This document shows positions 44,919-53,209 of a DNA stretch of 64,000 nt, in pieces. Under the pieces are notes generated by a model, which was not told the origin of the DNA, searched no databases, and saw only the letters and a list, made by a program, of their open reading frames with translations. The stretch's first letter is position 1. The number at the start of each line of letters is the position of its first letter. Where the stretch lies: contig JAADJJ010000001.1 of the NCBI GenBank assembly GCA_010092695.1, positions 2,914,001 to 2,978,000 on the forward strand. Reading direction: 5' to 3'. A program made the position numbers and the translations under genes. Source of the DNA: Enterobacteriaceae bacterium 4M9 (lineage in GTDB: Bacteria; Pseudomonadota; Gammaproteobacteria; Enterobacterales; Enterobacteriaceae).

Positions 44919-45602
44919 CTATGCCTGCTGTTTAGCGTATTCCTCAACAATGCTGATACAGCTGGAACTGCCGATACGCTCGGCACCCGCCTCAATCATG
45001 GCAAGACAGGTTTTAAGGTCGCGCACACCGCCAGAGGCTTTCACTTTCACACTGTCGCCAACCGTTTTTTTCATCAGCGCGACATCTTCAACCGTGGCGC
45101 CAGCGGTGCCAAAACCAGTGGAGGTTTTAATAAAATCAGGCTGCACGCGCTTTGCGATTTCCGCGACCTGAACAATTTCCGTTTTGCTCAGATAACAGGT
45201 TTCAAAAATAACTTTCGAGCACACCCTGGCGTTGCGGCATATTGCGACAATTGCGGCCATTTCTTCTTCGATATAGCTGAGGTTGCCCTCTTTTAATTTG
45301 CCAATATTAATCACGTAGTCGATTTCATCGGCACCTTCGGCAATGGCCTGCTCGGTTTCAAAACACTTCACCGCAATAGTGGTCTGGCCCAGAGGGAAAC
45401 TGATAGCCGCGCCGACATGCACACCGGAGCCTACCAGCAATGCTTTACAGGTCGCGACGGGGGCCGAGTTAATTGCCACCATCATAAAACCGTACTGGCG
45501 GGCTTCATCACACAGCGTTTTAAAATCAGCTTCAGTGGCAAATGCCTTAAGCTGGGTATGGTCGAAATATTTGGCTAATTGTTTTGGCGTTAACGTTTTC
45601 AT
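44919..45602 (-). CDS. deoC: Deoxyribose-phosphate aldolase (DeoC family)
   Basis: DeoC splits 2-deoxyribose 5-phosphate into acetaldehyde and glyceraldehyde 3-phosphate. The 227-residue TIM barrel has the Schiff-base lysine Lys159 (DFIKTSTGF), the proton-relay Lys188 (VKVKASGGVR) and Asp95 (DEIDYVINIG). It is the short bacterial form, unlike the longer E. coli deo-operon enzyme, so it is probably a paralogue specialised for this operon. AGGAG precedes the ATG. Confidence 0.92.
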   Translation of the reverse strand: MKTLTPKQLAKYFDHTQLKAFATEADFKTLCDEARQYGFMMVAINSAPVATCKALLVGSGVHVGAAISFPLGQTTIAVKCFETEQAIAEGADEIDYVINIGKLKEGNLSYIEEEMAAIVAICRNARVCSKVIFETCYLSKTEIVQVAEIAKRVQPDFIKTSTGFGTAGATVEDVALMKKTVGDSVKVKASGGVRDLKTCLAMIEAGAERIGSSSCISIVEEYAKQQA

Positions 45603-45611
45603 GCGGCTCTC

Positions 45612-46421
45612 CTACACTTCCATGCCGTAGCGGTGGGCTTTATGCGTGGGATAAAACGCCACTGTCGGAACGGTGACATCCGGGGTGCGGGTGGCAATGT
45701 ACAGCGCAATTTCCGCCACGTTTTCTACGTCGATACAGCTGTTGTAAATACCGTCGCGCAGCTCTTTTTCATCCAGCCAGCCGTCGGTATGTACCACTCC
45801 GCCGTCGTAGGTGCCGGAGTCCAGCACTTCTGTCATCGGCGTTTTTACGTGTGAAGGGTTAATCACGGTGACGCCAATATTCTTATTCATGCCTTCAAGC
45901 AGAATATTTTTACTCAACCCCATCATGCCGTGTTTAGACGCGCGGTACGGGCTGTGGCCCGGGCAGGAGGCCATGCGTGCTGACGACGAGCCAATATTCA
46001 TAATGCGCCCGCCGCTGTGCTGTTTTTCCATGACCCTAAACGCTTCGCGACAGCATAAAAATACGCCAGTCAGGTTTGGACCAATGGTCTTATTCCATTC
46101 TTCCAGCGTGGTTTCAGAAATATGGGGAGAAAGCGAATCACGTCCGGCACTGTTTACCACCAGATCGATTTTCCCCCAACGGGCGACGGTCTTTTTAAAA
46201 GCATCAATAACCTGATTTTCGTCCACGACATCGACGGTCTGCGCAAATACCTCGAAGCCGCTATTTTGCATTTCATCAGCAACGCTGTGCAGACGGTTTT
46301 TATCAATATCCAGCAGGGTGACTTTACAGCCTTCGCGGGCATATATTTTCGCAATGGCCTCACCAATGCCCGATGCGCCACCGGTAATCAGTGCAACTTT
46401 TCCTTCCAGTTTTTTAGACAT
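45612..46421 (-). CDS. Short-chain dehydrogenase/reductase
   Basis: This 269-residue SDR has the nucleotide motif TGGASGIGEAIA, the NSAG motif, and catalytic Ser-Tyr-Lys (GSSSARM; SPYRASKHG). The Asp at the end of the second strand (LLDID) suggests NAD. It resembles sorbitol-6-phosphate or 3-oxoacyl-type SDRs only generally. It is the first gene of the operon; AGGA lies nine bases before the ATG. Confidence 0.87.
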   Translation of the reverse strand: MSKKLEGKVALITGGASGIGEAIAKIYAREGCKVTLLDIDKNRLHSVADEMQNSGFEVFAQTVDVVDENQVIDAFKKTVARWGKIDLVVNSAGRDSLSPHISETTLEEWNKTIGPNLTGVFLCCREAFRVMEKQHSGGRIMNIGSSSARMASCPGHSPYRASKHGMMGLSKNILLEGMNKNIGVTVINPSHVKTPMTEVLDSGTYDGGVVHTDGWLDEKELRDGIYNSCIDVENVAEIALYIATRTPDVTVPTVAFYPTHKAHRYGMEV

Positions 46422-46942
46422 AATGCATTCCTCATTACGTGATGTTTTAAACGTCGCAGAAGGGACGCCCCCTCGTTAAAAACACCATAGCAACGGGTGC
46501 GGTGGTAAATAAGAACCAGATCGGCAAAAAAAGGCGACCAGATTTTTTAAGAAGAAAAGGCGAAATAAAGTGTGACGAATAACACCAATAAAAGACTTTC
46601 CCCTGCTAAAAAATAAACGCAGAGCAAGCCTCTGTTGAGGTTATTTTCAAATCGTGTGAAGCGCCGGTGAAATAGCGCAACAGGAAGATAACCCTGGCGC
46701 TGGAGGTCGCCCTGTAACCGGGAGTGTTAGCGGCTTTTTAGACCGGCAACAAAAGGCAGTTTGTGACGTTATCGTGCCTCACCGTAGGCCGGTGCAGAAG
46801 GAGTGCTCGCGGGGCGCGTAATATCTGGGGAACGGTTAGCGCAGCGGGCATCCTGTGAGTCGCTTTGCCACCAGGCGACATAGCCAAAAACGCCTGCGTA
46901 TTTATGCGGTTAGCGCCGCCGTCAACGGTAAAACAGCGTGTT
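46422..46942. other. Intergenic region upstream of the catabolic operon
   Basis: About 520 bases carry the operon promoter region, AT-rich near 46500-46640 and more GC-rich towards 46940. Apart from the weak CRP-like site I see no gene, RNA or clear operator. Confidence 0.5.
46571..46586. promoter_or_regulatory. Weak candidate CRP site upstream of the SDR operon
   Basis: TGTGA-CGAATA-ACACC has a perfect left half and a right half with two mismatches to TCACA. It lies about 157 bases before the first start codon of the catabolic operon, so catabolite control is possible but unproven. Confidence 0.3.
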
Positions 46943-46970
46943 AAAAAAGCCGGTATCATCTGATACCGGC
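46943..46970 (-). terminator. Terminator of the DUF2135/TPR gene
   Basis: GCCGGTATCA (46949-46958) pairs perfectly with TGATACCGGC (46961-46970). On the minus strand it is followed by TTTTTT. It begins eight bases past the stop codon. Confidence 0.9.
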
Positions 46971-46977
46971 CCTGGAA

Positions 46978-48165
46978 TTAATGGATAAGCGCCTGAACCC
47001 TCGCTATCGCATTATCGTAAACCTTATTTTCTTTTTCGCTGCGCGCTGCCTGGTAGTAGGTCAGTGCTTCCTGGTAGTTACCAGAGGTTTCGTAGATCTT
47101 GCCAATGTTATAGTTAGCCCCGGCGCGCACCGTTGGCGCACCTGCCCCGCTTGCCAGCGCCAGCGCCTTGCGGTTGGCCCACAGGGCTTCTGCCGTGCGT
47201 CCGGCCTTCTGGTAAACCAGCCCCAGGTTACCGTACGCCTTGCCGTTATCAGCCCACAGGTTCACCGCCTCGGTGAAGGCATAAATCGCCTCGTCATACG
47301 CTTTGCGCTGATAGGCCGCTTCACCTTTGAGGTTCCAGTCACGCGACGCCGCCATATCGGCCTGATCCCAGCGCGCGTTGTTCTGCGTCGTCCAGCTGTC
47401 ACTGAGCGCAGGGGACAACTGGGCGGCAATGTTCGCTGACTCCATGCTCACGCCTTCAACACGGTTGATATCAACAAACTCACCCGCTGGAGTAACCTTG
47501 AATACCGTCCACAAGTTACCTGCCTGCTGAGTGGGCACATAATAGGTGCGCACCAGCGACTCCCCAACGTAAACAAACACTTTGGCACCGCTGCCAGACA
47601 GGCTCGTGCTCTGTGGTGACATGCGCTCGCTGAAGTTATGGATGGCGTAAACGTAAGATTGACCGTTCTGGCGCTCGGTCAGGGTGACGGTCTCCGGGCC
47701 GTAGCTGTCGGTGTCATCGACATCCAGGTTGCCTTTGCTTCCCTCTTTATGCGCGTAATAAATGTGATTGCCGGGATAAACCATGTGTGAGTCCAGGTCA
47801 TCTGGCGTCGCTCCCCAGGTCAACACCACACGCATACTGTCCAGCCCACTCATCACCGGGCTGAGGGCATAAGACAGGCCGTCGCACGGACATTTGACCA
47901 CAAGGTTAGAATACCCCGGCTTTTTGACCAGCAGTAGCGTGTTGCTGTCATCGGCAAACGCGCCGTTGAGCACCACTTTACCCTGAGCATCGGTTGTAGC
48001 GCTGATAGAGCTTTCACCGTTTCGCTGTAGCATGACCTGTGCGCCAGCAATTTTGGCATCTTTCACCACTGCGCTCAGAATCTCAACGTTGGTACTGCCC
48101 GCCCAGCCATAACCGGACAGTGCCAGTAATGATATCAATACCCCTGATTTCAATTTCCTTTCCAT
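46978..48165 (-). CDS. Secreted DUF2135 (YfaP-like) protein with TPR repeats
   Basis: This 395-residue exported protein is a single-gene unit. After a signal peptide (MERKLKSGVLISLLALSGYGWAG) there is a carboxypeptidase-like/Ig-type domain (about 25-105). A DUF2135 segment with the marker WGATPDDLDSHMVYP and VDDTDSYGPETVTL (about 115-215) comes next. Two to three TPR units at 280-390 end it (AYGNLGLVYQKAGRTAEALW; NIGKIYETSGNYQEALTYY). A cysteine pair CPC lies near residue 91. Function is unknown; the architecture suggests a periplasmic or cell-surface binding protein. Confidence 0.75.
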   Translation of the reverse strand: MERKLKSGVLISLLALSGYGWAGSTNVEILSAVVKDAKIAGAQVMLQRNGESSISATTDAQGKVVLNGAFADDSNTLLLVKKPGYSNLVVKCPCDGLSYALSPVMSGLDSMRVVLTWGATPDDLDSHMVYPGNHIYYAHKEGSKGNLDVDDTDSYGPETVTLTERQNGQSYVYAIHNFSERMSPQSTSLSGSGAKVFVYVGESLVRTYYVPTQQAGNLWTVFKVTPAGEFVDINRVEGVSMESANIAAQLSPALSDSWTTQNNARWDQADMAASRDWNLKGEAAYQRKAYDEAIYAFTEAVNLWADNGKAYGNLGLVYQKAGRTAEALWANRKALALASGAGAPTVRAGANYNIGKIYETSGNYQEALTYYQAARSEKENKVYDNAIARVQALIH

Positions 48166-48468
48166 GTATCCCTCTGTCTGAAACGCATTTTTTATCGTTG
48201 TCTTAACCTGCGTGACACGCGGCTGTGTCCATTAGAACATCCTGTTAAGACCGCGTATTTTTACTTAGCTAACTGAAAAGCGAAAGTGACGCCGCTCGCA
48301 GATGAACATTATTCATCGGTGCGTCCTCTTATCCCGGTTCCACCACCGTAAAGGGATAATAAGCAGGCCACGCATAGACAGTATCTATGCAAAAATGGCC
48401 TGGCAGTCTTTGTGTTTATAAAACGCAGTGCCTACCTTTACAGGGACATCACGTCCTGAGGAGAAAGC
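48166..48468. other. Divergent intergenic region with structured leader
   Basis: The half next to the deaminase gene holds two hairpins. One is GCATAGA-CAGTA-TCTATGC (48372-48390), perfect. The other is a nested one, GGCA (48402-48405) with TGCC (48429-48432) enclosing TGTGTTT-ATA-AAACGCA (48411-48427). They lie 36-97 bases before the start codon and could be a cis-acting RNA or attenuator. No gene is seen. Confidence 0.4.
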
Positions 48469-48933
48469 ATGGATTTTATTAAACGCACCATTGACCTTGC
48501 TATGCAGAACGTCGAAGCCGGTGGGCGCCCGTTTGCCACCGTCATCGTTCGCAACGGAGAAGTGATTGCCGAAAGTGCCAACCAGGTCGCCCAGACCTGC
48601 GACCCGACCGCGCACGCGGAAATCCTGGCTATCCGCGCGGCCTGCCAGAAGCTGCAAACGGAAAACCTGACCGACTGTGAAATTTATATTCTTGCCAGCC
48701 CCTGCCCGATGTGCCTCGGCTCGCTGTATTACTGCAGCCCAAAGCAGGTTACCTATATCACCACCCGCGAGGATTACGCGCCGCTGTATCGCGATGACCG
48801 TAAGTATTTCGAGCTGGACACATTCTATGATGAATATAAAAAACCCATTGAGCAGCGTCGCCTGCCGATGGTGCATCACCCGGACAGCAGCGCAATTCGC
48901 GTTTATGAGCGCTGGAAAGCCCTGAATGGCTGA
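48469..48933 (+). CDS. Nucleoside/guanine deaminase (CDA superfamily)
   Basis: This 154-residue zinc deaminase has the HAE motif (CDPTAHAEILAIRAAC) and the PCPMC zinc ligands (ASPCPMCLGSLYY). Its length and C-terminal tail resemble Bacillus GuaD guanine deaminase more than TadA. It probably converts guanine to xanthine, though other amino-purines or cytosine remain possible. GAGGAG lies just before the ATG. It stands alone between the DUF2135 gene and treA. Confidence 0.82.
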   Translation: MDFIKRTIDLAMQNVEAGGRPFATVIVRNGEVIAESANQVAQTCDPTAHAEILAIRAACQKLQTENLTDCEIYILASPCPMCLGSLYYCSPKQVTYITTREDYAPLYRDDRKYFELDTFYDEYKKPIEQRRLPMVHHPDSSAIRVYERWKALNG

Positions 48934-49115
48934 TGGCCTGGTCAGCACGGACGCTGACATCCCCCTTGCAACCCTCCTTATGTCTTACCGATATGCTGCC
49001 TGCGGTCACAGAATTCGCGTGCCCTTTCACGCTGCATGAGCAAAATTCGTCTAAGGTTTTCATTACGTTGATCGCTCTCGTTTCGCATTGCGCATTTTGT
49101 TATGGAGAATACCTA

Positions 49116-50828
49116 ATGATAAAAACCGATTTGCGCCGCCCACCTGCTCTTTTCTTTGCCGTTCAGCTTGCGTTAACTGGATTGTTCACTGGATTTCCAG
49201 CCATGGCCGACGACACGCCGCCGGTTAAAGCCGCTGCACCCCAGCCGCCTGACGCCCTGCTCGGCCCGCTGTTTGACGCCGTGCAGCGCGCAAAACTTTA
49301 TCCAGACCAGAAAACCTTTGCCGATGCCGTGCCCAAAAGCGATCCGCTGATGATTCTGGCCGACTACCGTATGCAGCGCGACCAGTCCGGTTTTGACCTG
49401 CGCCATTTTGTGGAACTGAATTTCACGGTACCCGGTGAAAACGAAAAATATGTGCCTCCCGCAGGACAAAGCCTGCGTGAACATATCGACAGCCTGTGGC
49501 CGGTGCTGACGCGCACAACGGAGCGCGCCGGGGAATGGGACTCGCTGCTGTCTCTCCCCAAACCCTATGTGGTGCCCGGTGGGCGCTTTCGCGAGGTCTA
49601 TTACTGGGACAGCTACTTCACCATGCTCGGCCTTGCCGAAAGCAATCACTGGGATAAAGTGCAGGACATGGTGGAGAACTTCGCCTGGGAAATTGACAAC
49701 TGGGGGCACATTCCCAACGGCAACCGCAGCTACTACCTGAGCCGCTCCCAACCGCCCTTTTTTGCCCTGATGGTAGAGCTACTGGCAAGCCATGATGCTG
49801 GCGCCCTTAAGCAATATCTGCCGCAGTTGAAAAAAGAGTACGCGTACTGGATGGCGGGCAGCGATGGCCTGAAAAACGGTGACGCCAGCGCGCGCGTGGT
49901 CAAGCTGCGTGACGGTTCAGTGCTAAACCGCTACTGGGACGAGCGCGACGTGCCGCGCCCGGAGTCCTGGCTTGACGATATCACTACCGCCAAAAACAAC
50001 CCGGAACGCCCGGCGACAGACATTTATCGCGACCTGCGCGCGGCAGCGGCCTCTGGCTGGGACTTTAGCTCACGCTGGATGGACGATCCGCAAAAGCTCG
50101 GCACTATCCGCACCACCAGCATCGTGCCGGTGGATTTAAACGCGCTGATGTACCAGCTTGAACAAATGCTGGCGAGCGCCAGTCGTGACGCGGGTGATGA
50201 CAGTGAGGCCCAGCGCTACGCAGCCCTTGCCACGCAGCGCCAGAAAGCCATTGAAGCCCACCTGTGGAACAGCAAAAACGGCTGGTACGCCGATTACGAT
50301 TTGAAAACCCACGCGGTGCGCAGCCCGCTCACCGCGGCGGCCATGTTCCCACTGTATTTGAAGCTGGCCTCACCAGAGCGAGCGACAAAAACCGCCGCCG
50401 CCGTGCGCAGCCAGTTGCTAAAACCCGGCGGTATTGCGACCACCAACGTGAAAACCGGCCAGCAGTGGGATGCGCCTAACGGCTGGGCGCCGCTGCAGTG
50501 GGTGACGGTTGTTGGTCTGCAAAATTACGGCAAACAGGACGAGGCGCTGGAGGTTGTCTGGCGTTTTCTGAGTAACGTGCAGCACACGTACAACAGCGAG
50601 CAGAAGCTGGTGGAGAAATATGACGTGAGCTCGACCGGCACTGGCGGGGGCGGCGGGGAATATCCGTTGCAGGACGGCTTTGGCTGGACCAACGGGGTCA
50701 CGCTGAAAATGCTGGATCTGTTGTGCCCGGCAGACAAACCGTGCGACAGCGTCCCGGAGCAGCACCCGGGCCAGACGCCTGCGCTAAATAACACCCAGGC
50801 GGCGCCAAAGCAGGCTGCGGGCCAGTAA
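49116..50828 (+). CDS. treA: Periplasmic trehalase TreA
   Basis: TreA hydrolyses trehalose to glucose in the periplasm, mainly under osmotic stress. The 570-residue GH37 enzyme has a signal peptide ending AMA|DDT. It carries both family signatures, PGGRFREVYYWDSYFTMLGL and QWDAPNGWAPLQW, plus the glycine-rich GTGGGGGEYPLQDGFGWTNG. The ATG at 49116 has GGAGA seven bases upstream; the frame extends into the preceding gene. Confidence 0.97.
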   Translation: MIKTDLRRPPALFFAVQLALTGLFTGFPAMADDTPPVKAAAPQPPDALLGPLFDAVQRAKLYPDQKTFADAVPKSDPLMILADYRMQRDQSGFDLRHFVELNFTVPGENEKYVPPAGQSLREHIDSLWPVLTRTTERAGEWDSLLSLPKPYVVPGGRFREVYYWDSYFTMLGLAESNHWDKVQDMVENFAWEIDNWGHIPNGNRSYYLSRSQPPFFALMVELLASHDAGALKQYLPQLKKEYAYWMAGSDGLKNGDASARVVKLRDGSVLNRYWDERDVPRPESWLDDITTAKNNPERPATDIYRDLRAAAASGWDFSSRWMDDPQKLGTIRTTSIVPVDLNALMYQLEQMLASASRDAGDDSEAQRYAALATQRQKAIEAHLWNSKNGWYADYDLKTHAVRSPLTAAAMFPLYLKLASPERATKTAAAVRSQLLKPGGIATTNVKTGQQWDAPNGWAPLQWVTVVGLQNYGKQDEALEVVWRFLSNVQHTYNSEQKLVEKYDVSSTGTGGGGGEYPLQDGFGWTNGVTLKMLDLLCPADKPCDSVPEQHPGQTPALNNTQAAPKQAAGQ

Positions 50829-50848
50829 GGGGATCTCTGTGATAATGC

Positions 50849-50876
50849 ATTCCGTTCACCCTGGGGTGAACGGAAT
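50849..50876. terminator. Perfect hairpin between convergent treA and hpaX
   Basis: ATTCCGTTCACC (50849-50860) pairs perfectly with GGTGAACGGAAT (50865-50876) around CTGG. A weak T-run follows (CTTTCCT). It probably ends treA transcripts. The arm sequences recur at 55901 and 55943. Confidence 0.65.
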
Positions 50877-50930
50877 CTTTCCTGTCGGCAGCGGTGATGA
50901 GCCGTGATTCATCATGATAACTGCCCGTTA

Positions 50931-52274
50931 TCACGTTCCCTCTTTCGCCCCCTGCGCCACAGCGTTGCCAGCACGCTTAACCGGAGGAGCACTCCACACC
51001 AGCCCGGCACCCACAACCAGTAACGCGGCGAGGAACCACAAGCCGCCATTGAAGCTGCCGGTCATATCATGCACCACACCAATCAACAGCGGACTTAACG
51101 CCGAGCCCACGTTGCCGATGGCATTAATCAGCGCAATCGCCACCGCACGCCCCTCAATACTAATAACGCTGTCCGGCATCGTCCAGAACACCACCATCGC
51201 GGTAAACGACCCAACAGAGGCCATAATCAGCCCCAAAAGCTGCACCAGCACATGGTTGGTGGCCGATGCGAGTAACCAACCCAGTGCGGCAAAGAGGTAT
51301 GGCAGCACGGTGTGCATACGCCGCTCCTGCAACCGATCTGAACGGCGGCTCCACCAGACCATGCCAAAAATAGTACACAACTGTGGGATGGCAGCCAGCA
51401 GGCCAATAACAATGGTGCTGCTTTGCTGGTTAAAGCTTTGCAGTATTTGTGGCGTCCAGATGTTGATGGCACTCAACGTGTTGGTGAGACAAAAGTAGGC
51501 CAGCGTATACATCAGCACCACTGGCGTGAGGACTTCACCCAGGCGAAACCGCGGCGCGTTTTTGGAAGCCTGGAGTTGACCATCACGCGATAACATCACC
51601 GCGAGCGCCATCTTCTCTTCGCCGTTAAGCCAACGGGCATCGGCGGGTTTGTCATCCAGCCAGCGCCAGACCACAATACCCAGCAGCACTGACGGCAGCC
51701 CTTCGAGCAGAAACAGCCACTGCCAACCTTTGAGATTCATCACCCCGTCCAGTGCCAGGATATAGCCCGACACGGCCGAACCCATCATCATGGTAACCGG
51801 CATGGCAATCATGAACAGCGCGTTGGCGCGGGCGCGATACCAGGCAGGAAACCACCAGGTGAGATACAGCAGAATACCCGGCAGAAAACCCGCCTCGGTG
51901 ATACCGACAATCATGCGCAATGCGTACAACGAACCCGGTCCGGTGGCAAACAGCGTGCAGGTTGAAGCTATGCCCCACAGCACCATGATGGCCGCTATCC
52001 AGCGGCGTGCGCCCACTATCCCGAGCATAATGTTACTTGGGATACCAAAAATGATGTAAGTCACGTAAAACAGCGTGGCCGCCAGGCCAAACATGGTGGC
52101 ATTTAAGCCAAGGTCCTTGCCCATGGTCAGGCCAGCAAAGCCGATGTTGATACGGTCCAGAAATGAGAAGAAAAACAGGACAAACAAAAATGGGATCAGC
52201 CTGCGAAATAGCTTACGTACAACCTGCTGTTCAATGGCGCTGAGTTCGGGCTGCTGTGTGGTTAAGGTGCTCAT
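50931..52274 (-). CDS. hpaX: 4-hydroxyphenylacetate permease HpaX (MFS, ACS family)
   Basis: This 447-residue anion:cation symporter-family permease closely matches E. coli HpaX, with FFSFLDRINIGFAGLTMGKDLGL, ILLYLTWWFPAWYRARANALFM and LAYFCLTNTLSAINIWTPQILQ. HpaX imports hydroxyphenylacetates. Here it is divergent from hpaR and no hydroxyphenylacetate catabolic genes lie in the window. Confidence 0.88.
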   Translation of the reverse strand: MSTLTTQQPELSAIEQQVVRKLFRRLIPFLFVLFFFSFLDRINIGFAGLTMGKDLGLNATMFGLAATLFYVTYIIFGIPSNIMLGIVGARRWIAAIMVLWGIASTCTLFATGPGSLYALRMIVGITEAGFLPGILLYLTWWFPAWYRARANALFMIAMPVTMMMGSAVSGYILALDGVMNLKGWQWLFLLEGLPSVLLGIVVWRWLDDKPADARWLNGEEKMALAVMLSRDGQLQASKNAPRFRLGEVLTPVVLMYTLAYFCLTNTLSAINIWTPQILQSFNQQSSTIVIGLLAAIPQLCTIFGMVWWSRRSDRLQERRMHTVLPYLFAALGWLLASATNHVLVQLLGLIMASVGSFTAMVVFWTMPDSVISIEGRAVAIALINAIGNVGSALSPLLIGVVHDMTGSFNGGLWFLAALLVVGAGLVWSAPPVKRAGNAVAQGAKEGT

Positions 52275-52604
52275 CGCTTCCTCCGGTACGCATTGCCGGG
52301 GCTGCGTAAACCGGGCAGCACCGCCGTTATTTTTAAATCATTAACATGTGAACAATATGTATTTATGCTGCGAATCCGGAATGTTCAAGATTGGTGTTAA
52401 AAGGCTGTGATCCATTTAACACATCATAAACAATAGTGTCTTTTGGGCCATGTAACCGCAAAAGCCGTGCCAGGCTCATCGTTACGGCATATTGTTAATA
52501 AGTGAATAAAACAAGAGATGACAGCAAAAGCATTCATTACAAGTCTTGCGACCACAGAGGAAAAAAATATACTGGATTCAGTCTCTTTCTGTCAGGGCAA
52601 CGCC
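52275..52604. other. hpaX-hpaR divergent intergenic region
   Basis: About 330 AT-rich bases separate the two genes. Several TTAACA / TGTTAA half-sites (near 52340, 52417 and 52494) are of the kind bound by HpaR-type MarR repressors, but I could not define one clean palindrome. No gene is seen. Confidence 0.4.
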
Positions 52605-53036
52605 ATGCACGAATCCCTTACTATTTCGTTACTCCAGGCGCGTGAAACCGCCATGAGCTGGTTCAGACCCGTGCTCAATCGCCATAATCTCACTGAGCAA
52701 CAATGGCGCGTGATTCGCATTCTGGCGCAGCACCGTTCACTTGATTTCCATGAACTGGCGCGCCAGGCGTGTATTCTGCGCCCCAGCCTGACCGGCATTC
52801 TGACTCGCCTTGAGCGCGACGGCCTGGTATACCGCCTTAAACCCGCAAGCGATCAGCGCAAACTGTTTGCTTCACTCACGCCACAAGGCGAAGCGCTATA
52901 CCAGGAAGCCTGCTCTCAGGTGGAAAGCGGCTATCGGGAAATTGAGCGCCTGTTTGGGCCACAAAAACTTGCCCAGCTACAGGCGCTACTGAGTGAATTC
53001 AGCGCCCTTCCCCCGCCTGACGACGACCAGCGCTAA
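52605..53036 (+). CDS. hpaR: HpaR, MarR-family repressor of hydroxyphenylacetate genes
   Basis: The 143-residue MarR protein is close to E. coli HpaR: MHESLTISLLQARETAMSWF, RHNLTEQQWRVIRILAQ and the recognition helix ACILRPSLTGILTRLERDGLV. In E. coli HpaR represses the meta-cleavage operon and is released by hydroxyphenylacetates. Here it likely controls hpaX and itself. ATG at 52605 with AGGG upstream was chosen; the frame extends 29 codons further. Confidence 0.9.
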   Translation: MHESLTISLLQARETAMSWFRPVLNRHNLTEQQWRVIRILAQHRSLDFHELARQACILRPSLTGILTRLERDGLVYRLKPASDQRKLFASLTPQGEALYQEACSQVESGYREIERLFGPQKLAQLQALLSEFSALPPPDDDQR

Positions 53037-53061
53037 CCTTTCACAACAAATACATCCATAC

Positions 53062-53095
53062 AGCCCTTTCATTTATAAGGGCTTTTCTTTTTGTT
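53062..53095 (+). terminator. hpaR terminator
   Basis: AGCCCTT (53062-53068) pairs with AAGGGCT (53077-53083) around an eight-base loop, then TTTCTTTTTGTTT. It separates hpaR from foxA. Confidence 0.9.
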
Positions 53096-53127
53096 TCTGC
53101 GTGTATCAACACTTGAAAATAAGAAAC

Positions 53128-53146
53128 AATAACGATAATAATTCGC
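53128..53146 (+). promoter_or_regulatory. Fur box upstream of foxA
   Basis: AATAACGATAATAATTCGC matches the 19-base Fur consensus at 14 positions and lies about 64 bases before the foxA start. It predicts repression by iron-loaded Fur. Confidence 0.7.
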
Positions 53147-53209
53147 ATTTGTTATTACATCTTTCGCGGCATCTTACCGCGTTTTCAACCATTATTGATG
53201 GATACACAC

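Noticed and set aside
46738..46959. 73-codon minus-strand frame ending within the terminator area
   Set aside because: Overlaps the terminator hairpin and lacks a supporting start site.
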